Shown here in pieces: positions 1 through 8,007 of a stretch of DNA of 64,000 nucleotides. A program made the translations under genes and the position numbers. The stretch is from Bacteroidales bacterium (GTDB lineage: Bacteria > Bacteroidota > Bacteroidia > Bacteroidales > VadinHA17), in the NCBI GenBank assembly GCA_021371855.1, contig JAJFVL010000008.1:1-64000 (forward strand). Direction: 5' to 3'. How positions within the stretch are numbered: the stretch's first letter is position 1; each line of letters opens with the position of its first letter. The notes under the pieces were generated by a model. It worked only from the letters and a program-made list of their open reading frames with translations, was not told where the DNA came from and made no database searches.

Positions 1-204
1 GAACAAGGATTAACGATTTGGGAAGAAGAATGTTGAACAAGGATTAACGATTTGAGAAGAAGAATGTTGAACAAGGATTAACGATTTGAGAAGAAGAATG
101 TTGAACAAGGATTAACGATTTAAGAAGAAGAATATCGAACAAGGATTAACGATTTGAGAAGAAGAATATCGAACAAGGATTAACGATTTGAGAATTAAGA
201 AGAA
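1..204. repeat. six 34-bp tandem direct repeats
   Basis: Units begin at 1, 35, 69, 103, 137 and 171. Each starts with GAACAAGGATTAACGATTT and ends in a purine-rich GAAGAAGAATRTY tail. The first five are complete 34-mers differing at a few bases; the sixth diverges after its core into AAG/GAA-rich sequence. There are no unique spacers between units, so this is not a CRISPR array. The 19-bp core recurs once in inverted orientation at 664-682, on the other side of the four-helix-bundle gene. The array begins at the window edge and may extend upstream. Confidence 0.95.
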
Positions 205-252
205 AAAGAAGAAGATGAAGAAGAAAGAAGAATATTACTAATAAATATGTAA

Positions 253-645
253 ATGATGGGAAATAATAAGGTTAGTAAGTTTGATCTGGAAGAACGGCTA
301 ATAAATTTTGCTGTAGTAATAGTTGAAATATGTGAGAATATGAAGGATACGAAATCTTCAAATCACCTTGCGGGACAATTAATCCGATCAGGGACTTCAC
401 CTGCTCTGAATTATGGTGAAGCTCAGAGTGGAGAATCCAGAAAAGATTTTATTCATAAAATTAAAATTGTACTTAAAGAATTAAGAGAGAGCTATGTATG
501 TCTGAAGATAATATATAGAAGCAAACTTTGTAAATCAGAAGAGAAAATAGAACAGGCGATGAGCGAGAATAATGAATTGATCTCAATTTTTGTTAAAAGC
601 GCCGAGACAGCACAGAAAAATCTGATAAATGAAATTAGTACATAA
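253..645 (+). CDS. four-helix-bundle protein (23S rRNA IVS-protein family)
   Basis: A 130-residue helical protein of the four-helix-bundle family first described as the protein of 23S rRNA intervening sequences (PF05635/TIGR02436). The family signature is visible in the middle: the QLIRSGTSPALNYGEAQ stretch, then a charged helix with FIHKIKIVLKELRES. Members occur as free-standing genes in many Bacteroidota; their molecular role is unknown, although homologues (Avd) act with reverse transcriptases in diversity-generating retroelements. No reverse transcriptase is near. The gene is enclosed between six direct repeats upstream and an inverted copy of the repeat core downstream, so its transcript could fold into a long stem with the ORF in the loop. 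ATG codons at 253 and 256 are both possible starts. Confidence 0.88.
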   Translation: MMGNNKVSKFDLEERLINFAVVIVEICENMKDTKSSNHLAGQLIRSGTSPALNYGEAQSGESRKDFIHKIKIVLKELRESYVCLKIIYRSKLCKSEEKIEQAMSENNELISIFVKSAETAQKNLINEIST

Positions 646-651
646 ATGAAT

Positions 652-682
652 TCTCAAATCAAAAAATCGTTAATCCTTGTTC
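652..682. repeat. inverted copy of the 34-bp repeat core
   Basis: Positions 664-682 are the exact reverse complement of the 19-bp core of the repeats at 1-204. Just before it, 654-665 reads AATTCTCAAATC, the complement of the bases that follow the core in the sixth repeat, offset by a few extra A residues. The four-helix-bundle gene is therefore flanked by complementary ends able to pair over about 30 bases. Confidence 0.85.
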
Positions 683-725
683 TTAAATCAATTACAGACA
701 ATTTAACAAAATAAATTCTGCTTCA

Positions 726-1163
726 ATGAAAGGGATGACTTTAATAGTAAAAAAGACTACTCAGCTTATCGGAGGTATGATTTTTATGTACGGAATTTAT
801 GTCGTTGCTCATGGCCATCTTACCCCTGGAGGGGGATTCGCAGGAGGAGTTATAATTGCTGGGTCATTTATTCTGATAACTCTGGCTTATGGTGATGATT
901 TTCTGAAGCTTGTAGGAGAAAAAGCAGGAACCACAATGGTTGAGAGTTTTGCTACAATCATGGTAATTCTGATTGCCACTTCAGGTTTTCTGTTTGGGAC
1001 AAGAATCTTTTTTAACAATTTTCTTCCTAAAGGCGTCGTAGGACATCTTGTAAGCGCCGGGGTACTACCACTTTACAATATTTTTGTTGGAACCGAGGTA
1101 GCTGCATCGATATTTATAATATTTCTTTCACTAATAATCTTTAAGGAGGAGTCATCAAAATGA
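726..1163 (+). CDS. mrpB: Mrp-type Na+/H+ antiporter subunit B
   Basis: MnhB/MrpB family membrane protein (145 aa, normal for the family). Four hydrophobic segments lie at roughly residues 13-30, 37-57, 73-95 and 110-140, with the characteristic HGHLTPGGGFAGG loop between the first two. It is a small subunit of the multi-subunit cation/proton antiporter module related to complex I. It is the first gene of a run mrpBCDEFG; the expected mrpA gene, normally directly upstream, is not in the window and the space is taken by the repeat/four-helix-bundle element. It overlaps mrpC by 4 bases (ATGA). A strong purine-rich Shine-Dalgarno-like AAGGAGGAG inside its 3' end serves mrpC, unusual for Bacteroidota. 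Confidence 0.92.
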   Translation: MKGMTLIVKKTTQLIGGMIFMYGIYVVAHGHLTPGGGFAGGVIIAGSFILITLAYGDDFLKLVGEKAGTTMVESFATIMVILIATSGFLFGTRIFFNNFLPKGVVGHLVSAGVLPLYNIFVGTEVAASIFIIFLSLIIFKEESSK

Positions 1164-1498
1164 TAGCTTACATAATGTGTTTCATATTATTTCTTGTAGG
1201 ATTGTACGGTGTCATAACCAGGAGAAACCTTGTCAAAATAGCAGTTTCACTGTCCATAATGGAAATAAGTACCTTCCTTTTTTTTGCACTTATCGGATAC
1301 ATCGACGGAGGCATTGCCCCGATTGTTGATCCTGCTGATCCAGCCAAAACATATGTGGATCCCTTACCTCAGGCTCTGATACTCACTGCTATTGTAATCG
1401 GACTGGCAACAACTGCGATGCTGATGGCTGTTATAATAAGGCTTTACAGAAAATACGGAACTTTCGATATAAGAGAGATAAAAAAATTAAGAGGATAA
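1160..1498 (+). CDS. mrpC: Mrp-type antiporter subunit C (NuoK-like)
   Basis: A 112-residue NuoK/MrpC homologue with three transmembrane helices (about 2-20, 27-47 and 70-95). Glu35 in the second helix (SIMEIS) matches the buried acidic residue conserved in NuoK. In Mrp complexes and in Mrp-linked hydrogenases this subunit forms part of the membrane ion channel. The start overlaps the mrpB stop, and AAGGAGGAG about 8 bases upstream gives an unambiguous ribosome-binding site. Only 3 bases separate it from mrpD. Confidence 0.92.
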   Translation: MIAYIMCFILFLVGLYGVITRRNLVKIAVSLSIMEISTFLFFALIGYIDGGIAPIVDPADPAKTYVDPLPQALILTAIVIGLATTAMLMAVIIRLYRKYGTFDIREIKKLRG

Positions 1499-1501
1499 TA
1501 T

Positions 1502-3040
1502 ATGAATCCACTTATACCATTATTTGTTGTTACACCTCTGGTCGGGGCATTCCTGATAATGATTACGGGAAGATTCATTAAGGAATCTGACAAGTATTTG
1601 ACCTCTTTTGTTCTTCTTTTCCTTGTCTTTATCAGCTTTTATTCCCTTCTCACAACAGGTGAAAATTTATCTGTTTACAAAGTCGGAGGATGGGAACCAA
1701 TAAACAAAGTTCCAATCGGCATTTATATGGTCATGGATGGCTTCACATCAATTTTTGTTTGCATTATAAATCTTATTGGCTTCTTATCTGCCTTTTATTC
1801 ATCTTCTTATATCAAAAGATATACCGCCGGAAATTATTTCTACGCTTTATTCTGTCTTATGATTGCCGGAATGAATGGAGTTGTACTCAGCGGAGACCTG
1901 TTCAATATATTTGTATTCCTGGAAATTTCTGTTATCTCATCATATGCCTTAGTAGCATTCGGAGTTGAAAAGAATGAATTGGAAGCCTCATTCAAGTATC
2001 AGGTTTTAGGCGGATTAGCTTCATTTTTAATACTGTTCGGAATAGGATTCATTTACTGGAAAACCAAGACACTGAATATTGCAGATATTAAAGAAGTTTT
2101 CAATGCCGGCTATGACAAATCATATTATCTCTTTGTACAAATATTGATACTCAGCGGCTTTGGTCTTAAAGCAGCCATTATTCCATTCCATGCATGGTTA
2201 CCTGATGCACATTCATCAGCCCCTTCCCCTATTTCAGCAATGCTGTCAGGTGTTCTCATAAAAGCTGTCGGGATCTATGTGATCATCAGATTATTCTTCA
2301 ACATGTTTGCTGTGAGTGAAGGAATGGCGATTCTGATTACAACTCTTGGGACCTTATCAATGGTAATCGGAGTATTCCTGGCTATAGGGCAATGGGATAT
2401 TAAAAGGCTCCTGGCTTATCATAGTATAAGCCAGATGGGATATGTTGTTCTTTCTGTCGGTATAGGTATGACCCTGGTTTCAAGGGGGGCAAATCAGGAA
2501 GTTGCTTCTTTGGCAATTGCCGGTGGAATTTTTCATCTTATTAATCATGCTGCATTTAAAGGTCTTTTATTCCTGAATGCAGGGGCGATTGAATATACTA
2601 TTGGCACACGCGATCTTAAGGAAATGGGTGGATTAGCCAAATCAATGCCGGTGACATCTGCCACCTCTTTTATAGCATCAATGTCCATTTCAGGTATACC
2701 ACCTTTTAACGGATTCTTCAGTAAACTGATTATTATTATTGCAGCAATCATGGCTAAGTTTTATCTTCTTGCCGCACTTGCAGTAATTGTCAGTATTATA
2801 ACACTGGCTTCATTCCTTAAATTCCAGCGATATGCCTTCTATAGTAAATCTGATGTTATGAAGAATCCGCAGATCAAAGAAGTTCCATTTCCTATGGTGT
2901 TCAGCATGGTTATCTTAAGTATTATTTGTGTGCTTCTTAGCCTGCTTGCCATTCCCGATATCAGGGATGCAATACTGACTCCGGCTGTCAATATTCTTAC
3001 GGACCCAATAAAATATTCATCAATAATAATCGGACAATAA
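1502..3040 (+). CDS. mrpD: Mrp-type antiporter subunit D (NuoM/N-like proton channel)
   Basis: A 512-residue polytopic protein of the proton-translocating NuoL/M/N-MrpA/D family. Residues expected for an antiporter-like subunit are visible: Glu141 in FLEISVISSYAL, Lys223 in GFGLKAAIIPFHAWLPDAH, His230 and Lys254. The PFHAWLPDAHSSAPSPISAMLSG region is the family hallmark. It should carry the main ion-pumping channel of the complex. The gene sits 1 base from mrpE and 3 bases from mrpC, so it is part of one transcript. It could equally belong to a free Mrp antiporter or to a hydrogenase-coupled complex; the downstream ferredoxin and protease favour the latter. Confidence 0.93.
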   Translation: MNPLIPLFVVTPLVGAFLIMITGRFIKESDKYLTSFVLLFLVFISFYSLLTTGENLSVYKVGGWEPINKVPIGIYMVMDGFTSIFVCIINLIGFLSAFYSSSYIKRYTAGNYFYALFCLMIAGMNGVVLSGDLFNIFVFLEISVISSYALVAFGVEKNELEASFKYQVLGGLASFLILFGIGFIYWKTKTLNIADIKEVFNAGYDKSYYLFVQILILSGFGLKAAIIPFHAWLPDAHSSAPSPISAMLSGVLIKAVGIYVIIRLFFNMFAVSEGMAILITTLGTLSMVIGVFLAIGQWDIKRLLAYHSISQMGYVVLSVGIGMTLVSRGANQEVASLAIAGGIFHLINHAAFKGLLFLNAGAIEYTIGTRDLKEMGGLAKSMPVTSATSFIASMSISGIPPFNGFFSKLIIIIAAIMAKFYLLAALAVIVSIITLASFLKFQRYAFYSKSDVMKNPQIKEVPFPMVFSMVILSIICVLLSLLAIPDIRDAILTPAVNILTDPIKYSSIIIGQ

Positions 3041-3041
3041 A

Positions 3042-3527
3042 ATGAGATATATCACTATGTTCATATTATCGCTGATATTCTGGCTGCTTCTTACTTTTGA
3101 TCTTACTGTTCCTAATATTATAGTCGGAACTGTTTCTTCAATTATATGTTCTTTGTTTTTTGGAAGGTTCTTTATCACAAATGTCTATAAACTCCTGCAA
3201 CCCAGACGCTATTTCTGGTTTGTAATTTACCTTTTCGTTTTTATATGGGAATGTATAAAAGCCAATCTGGACGTTGCATACAGGGTACTTCATCCTGCAA
3301 TGCCGATCCGGCCCGGAATAGTGAAAGTAAAAACTACATTAAAGTCAGATCTTGCAAAAATGTTGCTTGCAAATTCGATTACAATGACACCAGGAACTAT
3401 TTCAGTCGATATTATAGATGACAATCTTTATATACATTGGATCTATATCCGGTCAGAAGATCCTGAGATTTACACGGGAATGATAACCGGAGCTTTTGAA
3501 AAATATATTAAAAGAATAATAGAATGA
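3042..3527 (+). CDS. mrpE: Mrp-type antiporter subunit E
   Basis: MnhE/MrpE family (161 aa). There are two or three hydrophobic segments in the first 75 residues, followed by a cytoplasmic domain containing the family pattern ANSITMTPGTISVDI and a HWIYIRSEDPE-like stretch. It is a structural subunit of the antiporter membrane arm. The last 4 bases overlap the mrpF start (ATGA), indicating translational coupling. Confidence 0.92.
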   Translation: MRYITMFILSLIFWLLLTFDLTVPNIIVGTVSSIICSLFFGRFFITNVYKLLQPRRYFWFVIYLFVFIWECIKANLDVAYRVLHPAMPIRPGIVKVKTTLKSDLAKMLLANSITMTPGTISVDIIDDNLYIHWIYIRSEDPEIYTGMITGAFEKYIKRIIE

Positions 3528-3790
3528 GTAATTACCTGAACATATTGTTGTACATCCAGATTGGCATAAGCGTAGTCTGCATGTACAGGATAATAAGGGG
3601 ACCGACAATTCCTGACAGAATGGTCGGAGCTGATATTTTCGGAATTCTAGTTGTCGGAATATGTGCAATAATTTCTATTCAGACGGAAAGATCATTCATC
3701 CTCGATATTGGTATTGCCTGGATTATCCTGAGCTTCATTGGAACTTTAACCCTGGCAAAATATCTGACCGGAAAAAAATTAAATGAATAA
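3524..3790 (+). CDS. mrpF: Mrp-type antiporter subunit F
   Basis: MnhF/MrpF family (88 aa) with three transmembrane helices. The family motif RIIRGPTIPDRMVGADIFG follows the first helix. It is a small subunit of the Mrp membrane module. It overlaps mrpE by 4 bases and mrpG by 8 bases. Confidence 0.92.
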   Translation: MSNYLNILLYIQIGISVVCMYRIIRGPTIPDRMVGADIFGILVVGICAIISIQTERSFILDIGIAWIILSFIGTLTLAKYLTGKKLNE

Positions 3791-4109
3791 TATGATAAGC
3801 CTGATATTCATAACAATCGGAATTCTTTTCAATCTCTTGGGGTGTATTGGAATTATAAGGCTTCCTGATACTTACAACAGGCTTCAGGCAGCTACGAAAT
3901 GTGTGACTCTGGGTTGTTGCAGCATCCTTCTGGGTGTTGTGTTTCATTTTGGATTCAGTGATGCCGGGACCAAAGTGCTGGTTGCTATCCCGATACTCTT
4001 CTTTGCTTCAACTGTTGGAGCACATGCGCTTATCAGGGGAACCTATCATTTTGGCATTAAGCTCGGTAATAAAAGCGTGAAAGATGATTATAAAGATGCA
4101 TTAAAATGA
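3783..4109 (+). CDS. mrpG: Mrp-type antiporter subunit G
   Basis: MnhG/MrpG family (108 aa). The first helix leads into GIIRLPDTYNRLQAATKC, the family signature, and two more helices follow, the last including VGAHALIRG. It ends the antiporter block. Its stop overlaps the start of the ferredoxin gene (ATGA), so the antiporter genes and the hydrogenase-type genes appear to be one translationally coupled operon. Confidence 0.92.
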   Translation: MNNMISLIFITIGILFNLLGCIGIIRLPDTYNRLQAATKCVTLGCCSILLGVVFHFGFSDAGTKVLVAIPILFFASTVGAHALIRGTYHFGIKLGNKSVKDDYKDALK

Positions 4110-4726
4110 AGTATCCGAAGATACGGGAAATAAAAGAGGCTCTGGTTTCTCTTGTCACTCCGGCCTACACGTCGAAGTTCCCGAAGGAACCTCACGTTCC
4201 TTTCGAAAATTTCAGAGGTAAACCTGTAGTTGATGATGAGAATTGTGTAGGATGCGAAACATGTGCAAATGTTTGTCCGCCGCAAGCAATTACATTTACT
4301 GATGATAAAGAGAAGGGAATAAGGACAATAAAAAGAGATTATGGAAAATGTATCTTTTGTGGTCAGTGCCAGGAACATTGTATTACCGGCAAGGGAGTGA
4401 AATTATCCGATAAAATTTATGATCTCGCAGTATTTGACAAAGATAAAAATATTGAATACCAGGAAAAAGAGCTGCTTATCTGCGAAAGCTGCAATGCAGT
4501 GATTACAACAAAGGAGCATCTTTACTTTATGCACAGGAAACTTGGTCCTAAAGCATTTTCTTCCATACTTAATTTAAACCTGCTCAACCAGAAATTAAAG
4601 CTGGCAGAAGGGCAGGACATTGAAGTTGAAATCAGGGACAACCTGAAGCGAAAGGATATGTTCAATATCATTTGCCCAAACTGTCTGAGACAAATATTGG
4701 TAAAATACTTATATAAAGGTGTTTAA
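4106..4726 (+). CDS. 2x[4Fe-4S] ferredoxin subunit, NuoI/EchF/HycF-like
   Basis: A 206-residue electron-transfer protein. Two cluster-binding motifs are complete: Cys47-x2-Cys50-x2-Cys53-x3-Cys57 and Cys82-x2-Cys85-x2-Cys88-x3-Cys92. The C-terminal third adds two CxxC pairs (Cys126/129 and Cys190/193), probably a metal-binding ribbon, as in some hydrogenase-4-type H subunits. It would carry electrons between a soluble ferredoxin and the catalytic [NiFe] module, or an equivalent redox module, of a membrane complex. Coupling to mrpG and to a hydrogenase maturation protease supports an Mrp-linked group-4 hydrogenase. The catalytic subunits themselves are not in this window. Confidence 0.85.
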   Translation: MKYPKIREIKEALVSLVTPAYTSKFPKEPHVPFENFRGKPVVDDENCVGCETCANVCPPQAITFTDDKEKGIRTIKRDYGKCIFCGQCQEHCITGKGVKLSDKIYDLAVFDKDKNIEYQEKELLICESCNAVITTKEHLYFMHRKLGPKAFSSILNLNLLNQKLKLAEGQDIEVEIRDNLKRKDMFNIICPNCLRQILVKYLYKGV

Positions 4727-5186
4727 GGAATTAAATAATATACTATCTCAAAGAGACAAAAAAAAACTTTTTGTCGGGATCGGAAATCTTCTTAAAATGG
4801 ACGATGGAGTTGGTGTCTATATAAGTAAAAAAATAAAAAACAAAAAAACTGTTTCATCACTCACGGCAGAGACCAGCATTGAAAATTATATCGGAAAAAT
4901 AAATAGCCTGAAGCCTGACATACTGGTACTTATTGATTGTGCTGACATCAAATCACCTGCCGGAACATTTAAGTTACTGACATTAAGCCAGATACAGGAT
5001 ATAACTTTTAATACGCACAATATTTCTTTAAGGCGGTTATCAGAATTTTTCCGAATGCCTGTATACGTTCTCGGAATCCAGCCTGAAAAAATTGACTTTG
5101 GTGAAAACATTTCGTATATTGTAAAGAATGTTGCATATAAGATTATTAAACAAATAAACAAAGAGGAGGTGCATCATGGCTGTTGA
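4719..5186 (+). CDS. hydrogenase maturation protease (HycI/HyaD-like)
   Basis: A 155-residue nickel-dependent endopeptidase of the family that trims the C-terminus of the [NiFe]-hydrogenase large subunit. Visible motifs: GIGNLLKMDDGVG (Asp28/29), LIDCAD (Asp73/76) and NTHNISLRRL (His100), matching the three metal-ligand positions known for HycI. The start is a GTG at 4719, overlapping the ferredoxin gene by 8 bases. Because this protease has no known role except large-subunit processing, its presence argues that a [NiFe]-hydrogenase large subunit is encoded nearby, most likely upstream of the window. Confidence 0.82.
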   Translation: MFKELNNILSQRDKKKLFVGIGNLLKMDDGVGVYISKKIKNKKTVSSLTAETSIENYIGKINSLKPDILVLIDCADIKSPAGTFKLLTLSQIQDITFNTHNISLRRLSEFFRMPVYVLGIQPEKIDFGENISYIVKNVAYKIIKQINKEEVHHGC

Positions 5187-5595
5187 ATATCTTTGTAAAG
5201 CTTGCAGGGGTCATCTCAACGTTAAAACTTCCATTGTCCTTGCTGCTGCAAAACTCAGTAACCGGTCACAGAGAGGGTTGATTTATTTAAATCCTGAGAT
5301 CGGGAATTATTCTGTTACCACTCATCCATCATTTCAGATTAAAGAAGGTGAAGAATACATTTTTACCTGTCCGATATGCTCGGCACAGTTAAATAGTATG
5401 AAATACCTCCATCTGGTGAGAATTATTATGATAGATGAAAATGGGAAAGAATACAATATTTACTTTTCAGGTATCGCAGGTGAAAAGTGTACCTATAAAA
5501 TCAGGGGAAATGAAATTGAAGAAAAGAAAGGTCCTGATGTAAAAATTTACAGTAAATATTTTGAAGTGCCTGACGAAGACAGAAAATATCTTTAG
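5176..5595 (+). CDS. conserved zinc-ribbon-like protein of hydrogenase operon
   Basis: A 139-residue protein that I cannot name. Two CxxC pairs (Cys7/Cys10 and Cys65/Cys68) suggest a structural zinc or iron site in the N-terminal half; the C-terminal half looks beta-rich and charged (YNIYFSGIAGEKCTYKIRG). There is no signal peptide or membrane segment. The ATG overlaps the maturation protease by 11 bases and is preceded by GAGGAGG, so it is translated with the hydrogenase/Mrp genes and probably helps assembly or regulation of that complex. It is the last gene of the operon. Confidence 0.6.
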   Translation: MAVEYLCKACRGHLNVKTSIVLAAAKLSNRSQRGLIYLNPEIGNYSVTTHPSFQIKEGEEYIFTCPICSAQLNSMKYLHLVRIIMIDENGKEYNIYFSGIAGEKCTYKIRGNEIEEKKGPDVKIYSKYFEVPDEDRKYL

Positions 5596-5905
5596 GATTT
5601 TAATTTTTTTGAATTTGGGGTAAATTAATTACACCTTAACAGATTAGTTTATTCCTTTGAAAATTCAGAGTTAATCTTTGAAAGGCCATCTAATATTTCG
5701 TCAAGATTCCATTAAAATTTTGTTTATCCCCCAATTTTCTTAACTTTCCTTCAAAATTTAAAGTCATGATTCCACTCCGGAAAGTTTTTTGATTTTCCGG
5801 AGCGGACTAATTTTAAATATCAACAAGTAATCACTCCGGATTTTTTCTTTCGTTGAATAATCTTATTTTTACCAAACTGAAAATAAACTTTAACTCGTAA
5901 CTATA
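5596..5905. other. intergenic spacer between hydrogenase operon and transketolase
   Basis: 310 bases without a credible ORF. It holds a 9-bp perfect hairpin (5775-5802) and a second copy of its left-arm sequence CACTCCGGA at 5832-5840. The last 60 bases are T/A-rich and presumably contain the transketolase promoter, but I could not fix a clear TAnnTTTG element. Confidence 0.6.
5775..5802. terminator. hairpin after hydrogenase operon (terminator or operator)
   Basis: CTCCGGAAA pairs perfectly with TTTCCGGAG across a T-rich 10-base loop. No long T-tract follows directly, so it is a weak candidate for an intrinsic terminator. CACTCCGGA recurs at 5832-5840, also followed by a T-run, so a protein-binding site is an alternative. 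Confidence 0.4.
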
Positions 5906-7948
5906 ATGAAGATTGATGTAAACCAAAGAGCTGCTGATAACATTCGCATTCTTGCCATGTCGATGGTAGAAAAATCAAAGTCAGGACATCCGGGCGGAGC
6001 CATGGGAGGCGCCGATTTTATTCATGTCCTGTTTTCAGAGTTTCTCAGTTTTGATCCAAGAAATCCTGATTGGATCAATCGTGACAGATTCTTCCTCGAT
6101 CCCGGACACATGTCGCCAATGCTCTATTCCGAGCTTGCCCTTACCGGCCATTTTACAATAGAGGAATTAAAAAGCTTCCGTCAATGGAACAGTCCTACGC
6201 CAGGGCATCCGGAACTTAATGTTATGCGTGGTATTGAGAATACATCAGGGCCCCTTGGGCAAGGTCATACTATGGCTGTCGGAGCTGCCATTGCAGAAAG
6301 ATTTCTTGTTGCCAGGTTTGGAGAGTTATTTGCTCACAAGACATACGCATTTATCTCTGATGGAGGAGTTGAGGAAGAAATTTCACAGGGAGCAGGACGT
6401 TTAGCCGGTTTCCTGGGGCTCAACAACCTTATCATGTTTTACGATTCAAATGACATTCAGCTGTCAACTGAAACAAAAGCTGTCACAGATGAGGATACTG
6501 CAATGAAATACACCTCCTGGGGATGGAATGTAATAAAGATCAACGGTAATGATCAGCATCAGATAAGAGAAGCTCTTGCCTCTGCAGTTGAAGAAAAAGA
6601 GAGGCCTACCATAATCATCGGGAAAACAATAATGGGCAAAGGACTTTTAGATAAAGATGGCAAAAGTTTTGAAAGGAAGTGCTCCACTCATGGAATGCCT
6701 GTAAGTGAAGCAGGCGGATCATTTGAAAAATCTTTGATCAATCTTGGAGGAGACATTGCCGATCCTTTCCGGATATTTGAAGAAGTAAAGGAGCTCTATA
6801 AAAATATTCTTGCTTCCAAAAGCAAAGCTGCTGATGAATGGAGAAAAAGAAAAAATGAATGGGCTGATAAAAACAGCGATCTTGAAAAAAAGCTTCAGCT
6901 ATTCTATTCCGGTGACATTCCTGAAATCGATTATAAAGCTATACAGCAAAAAGAAGGTTCTGCAACAAGAGCAGCATCATCAGCCGTACTCGGGGTCTAT
7001 GCAAAAAAAATTGAGAATATGGTTGTTGCTTCAGCCGATTTGTCTAATTCCGATAAAACAGACGGATTCCTTAAGAACACCCATGCATTTACAAAAGGTG
7101 ATTTTACTGGTTCATTTCTGCAGGCAGGAGTTTCAGAACTTACGATGGCAGCTGTAATGAACGGGATGGCGCTTCACGGAGGTGTTATACCTGCATGCGG
7201 CACATTCTTCGTCTTTTCCGATTACATGAAGCCTGCAGTAAGGCTCGCATGTCTGATGAGTCTTCCGGTAAAATATATCTGGACCCACGATGCATTCCGT
7301 GTCGGAGAAGACGGACCGACACACCAGCCTGTTGAACAGGAAGCACAGTTGCGATTGATGGAACATCTGAAAAATCATAGGGGAGAAAACAGTATGGTAG
7401 TACTCAGACCAGCTGATGCAGTAGAAACGACCCTTGCATGGAAATTAGCCATGGAAAATAAGAAGACACCTACTGCGCTGATCCTTTCAAGACAAAACAT
7501 CAAAGATCTGCCATCAGATAATAACGACAGATATACCGATGCATTGAAATCGGGAAAAGGAGCATATATAGTACAGGACTGCCCGGGGAAACCTGATATT
7601 ATCCTGATTGCCAGCGGTTCGGAGGTATCAACGTTGGTTGAAGGGGCTGCACTTCTGAAAAAAGACAAACTGAATGTCAGGATCATTTCAGCCCCATCGG
7701 AAGGATTATTCAGGAATCAACCCGAGGATTATCGTAAATCGATCATACCCGAGAATATTCCTGTATTTGGTCTGACAGCAGGTTTATCCGTTACATTGCA
7801 AGGACTTGTAGGACCTAAAGGTAAAGTATGGGGAATGAACAGTTTCGGTTATTCTGCTTCATATAAGGTACTTGATGAAAAATTTGGTTTTACAGCTGAG
7901 AATGTATACGGCCAGGTAACCGGTTATCTTGCTGAATGTAAAAAATAA
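5906..7948 (+). CDS. tkt: transketolase
   Basis: Full-length single-chain transketolase (680 aa) transferring two-carbon ketol units in the non-oxidative pentose phosphate pathway with thiamine diphosphate. Visible parts: SGHPGGAMG near residue 26, PGHMSPMLYS (catalytic-type His68), TPGHPE, the thiamine motif starting at Ser151-Asp152-Gly153 and ending near Asn182, the central domain with Glu in VSELTMAAVMNG, and VGEDGPTHQPVEQ. The usual GDG of the thiamine motif is SDG here and several loops differ from enterobacterial enzymes, so it is a divergent but apparently complete enzyme. It stands alone and is followed by a clear terminator hairpin. Confidence 0.9.
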   Translation: MKIDVNQRAADNIRILAMSMVEKSKSGHPGGAMGGADFIHVLFSEFLSFDPRNPDWINRDRFFLDPGHMSPMLYSELALTGHFTIEELKSFRQWNSPTPGHPELNVMRGIENTSGPLGQGHTMAVGAAIAERFLVARFGELFAHKTYAFISDGGVEEEISQGAGRLAGFLGLNNLIMFYDSNDIQLSTETKAVTDEDTAMKYTSWGWNVIKINGNDQHQIREALASAVEEKERPTIIIGKTIMGKGLLDKDGKSFERKCSTHGMPVSEAGGSFEKSLINLGGDIADPFRIFEEVKELYKNILASKSKAADEWRKRKNEWADKNSDLEKKLQLFYSGDIPEIDYKAIQQKEGSATRAASSAVLGVYAKKIENMVVASADLSNSDKTDGFLKNTHAFTKGDFTGSFLQAGVSELTMAAVMNGMALHGGVIPACGTFFVFSDYMKPAVRLACLMSLPVKYIWTHDAFRVGEDGPTHQPVEQEAQLRLMEHLKNHRGENSMVVLRPADAVETTLAWKLAMENKKTPTALILSRQNIKDLPSDNNDRYTDALKSGKGAYIVQDCPGKPDIILIASGSEVSTLVEGAALLKKDKLNVRIISAPSEGLFRNQPEDYRKSIIPENIPVFGLTAGLSVTLQGLVGPKGKVWGMNSFGYSASYKVLDEKFGFTAENVYGQVTGYLAECKK

Positions 7949-7962
7949 CTATAAACTCATTA

Positions 7963-7995
7963 AAGGGAGGCTGCTGAAAAACAGCCTCTTTTTAT
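7963..7995 (+). terminator. rho-independent terminator after transketolase
   Basis: GAGGCTG (7967-7973) pairs with CAGCCTC (7982-7988) around an 8-base loop and is followed by a T-run. It lies 15 bases after the transketolase stop and also precedes the convergent histidine kinase stop. Confidence 0.85.
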
Positions 7996-8007
7996 TTACT
8001 GACTCAA

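Noticed and set aside
1..204. CRISPR array
   Set aside because: Unit length (34 bp) is in the range of CRISPR repeats, but units are contiguous with no unique spacers, and no cas genes are present.
1..700. Diversity-generating retroelement (Avd-like protein next to repeats)
   Set aside because: No reverse transcriptase, template repeat/variable repeat pair or target gene in the window; the protein family alone is not enough.
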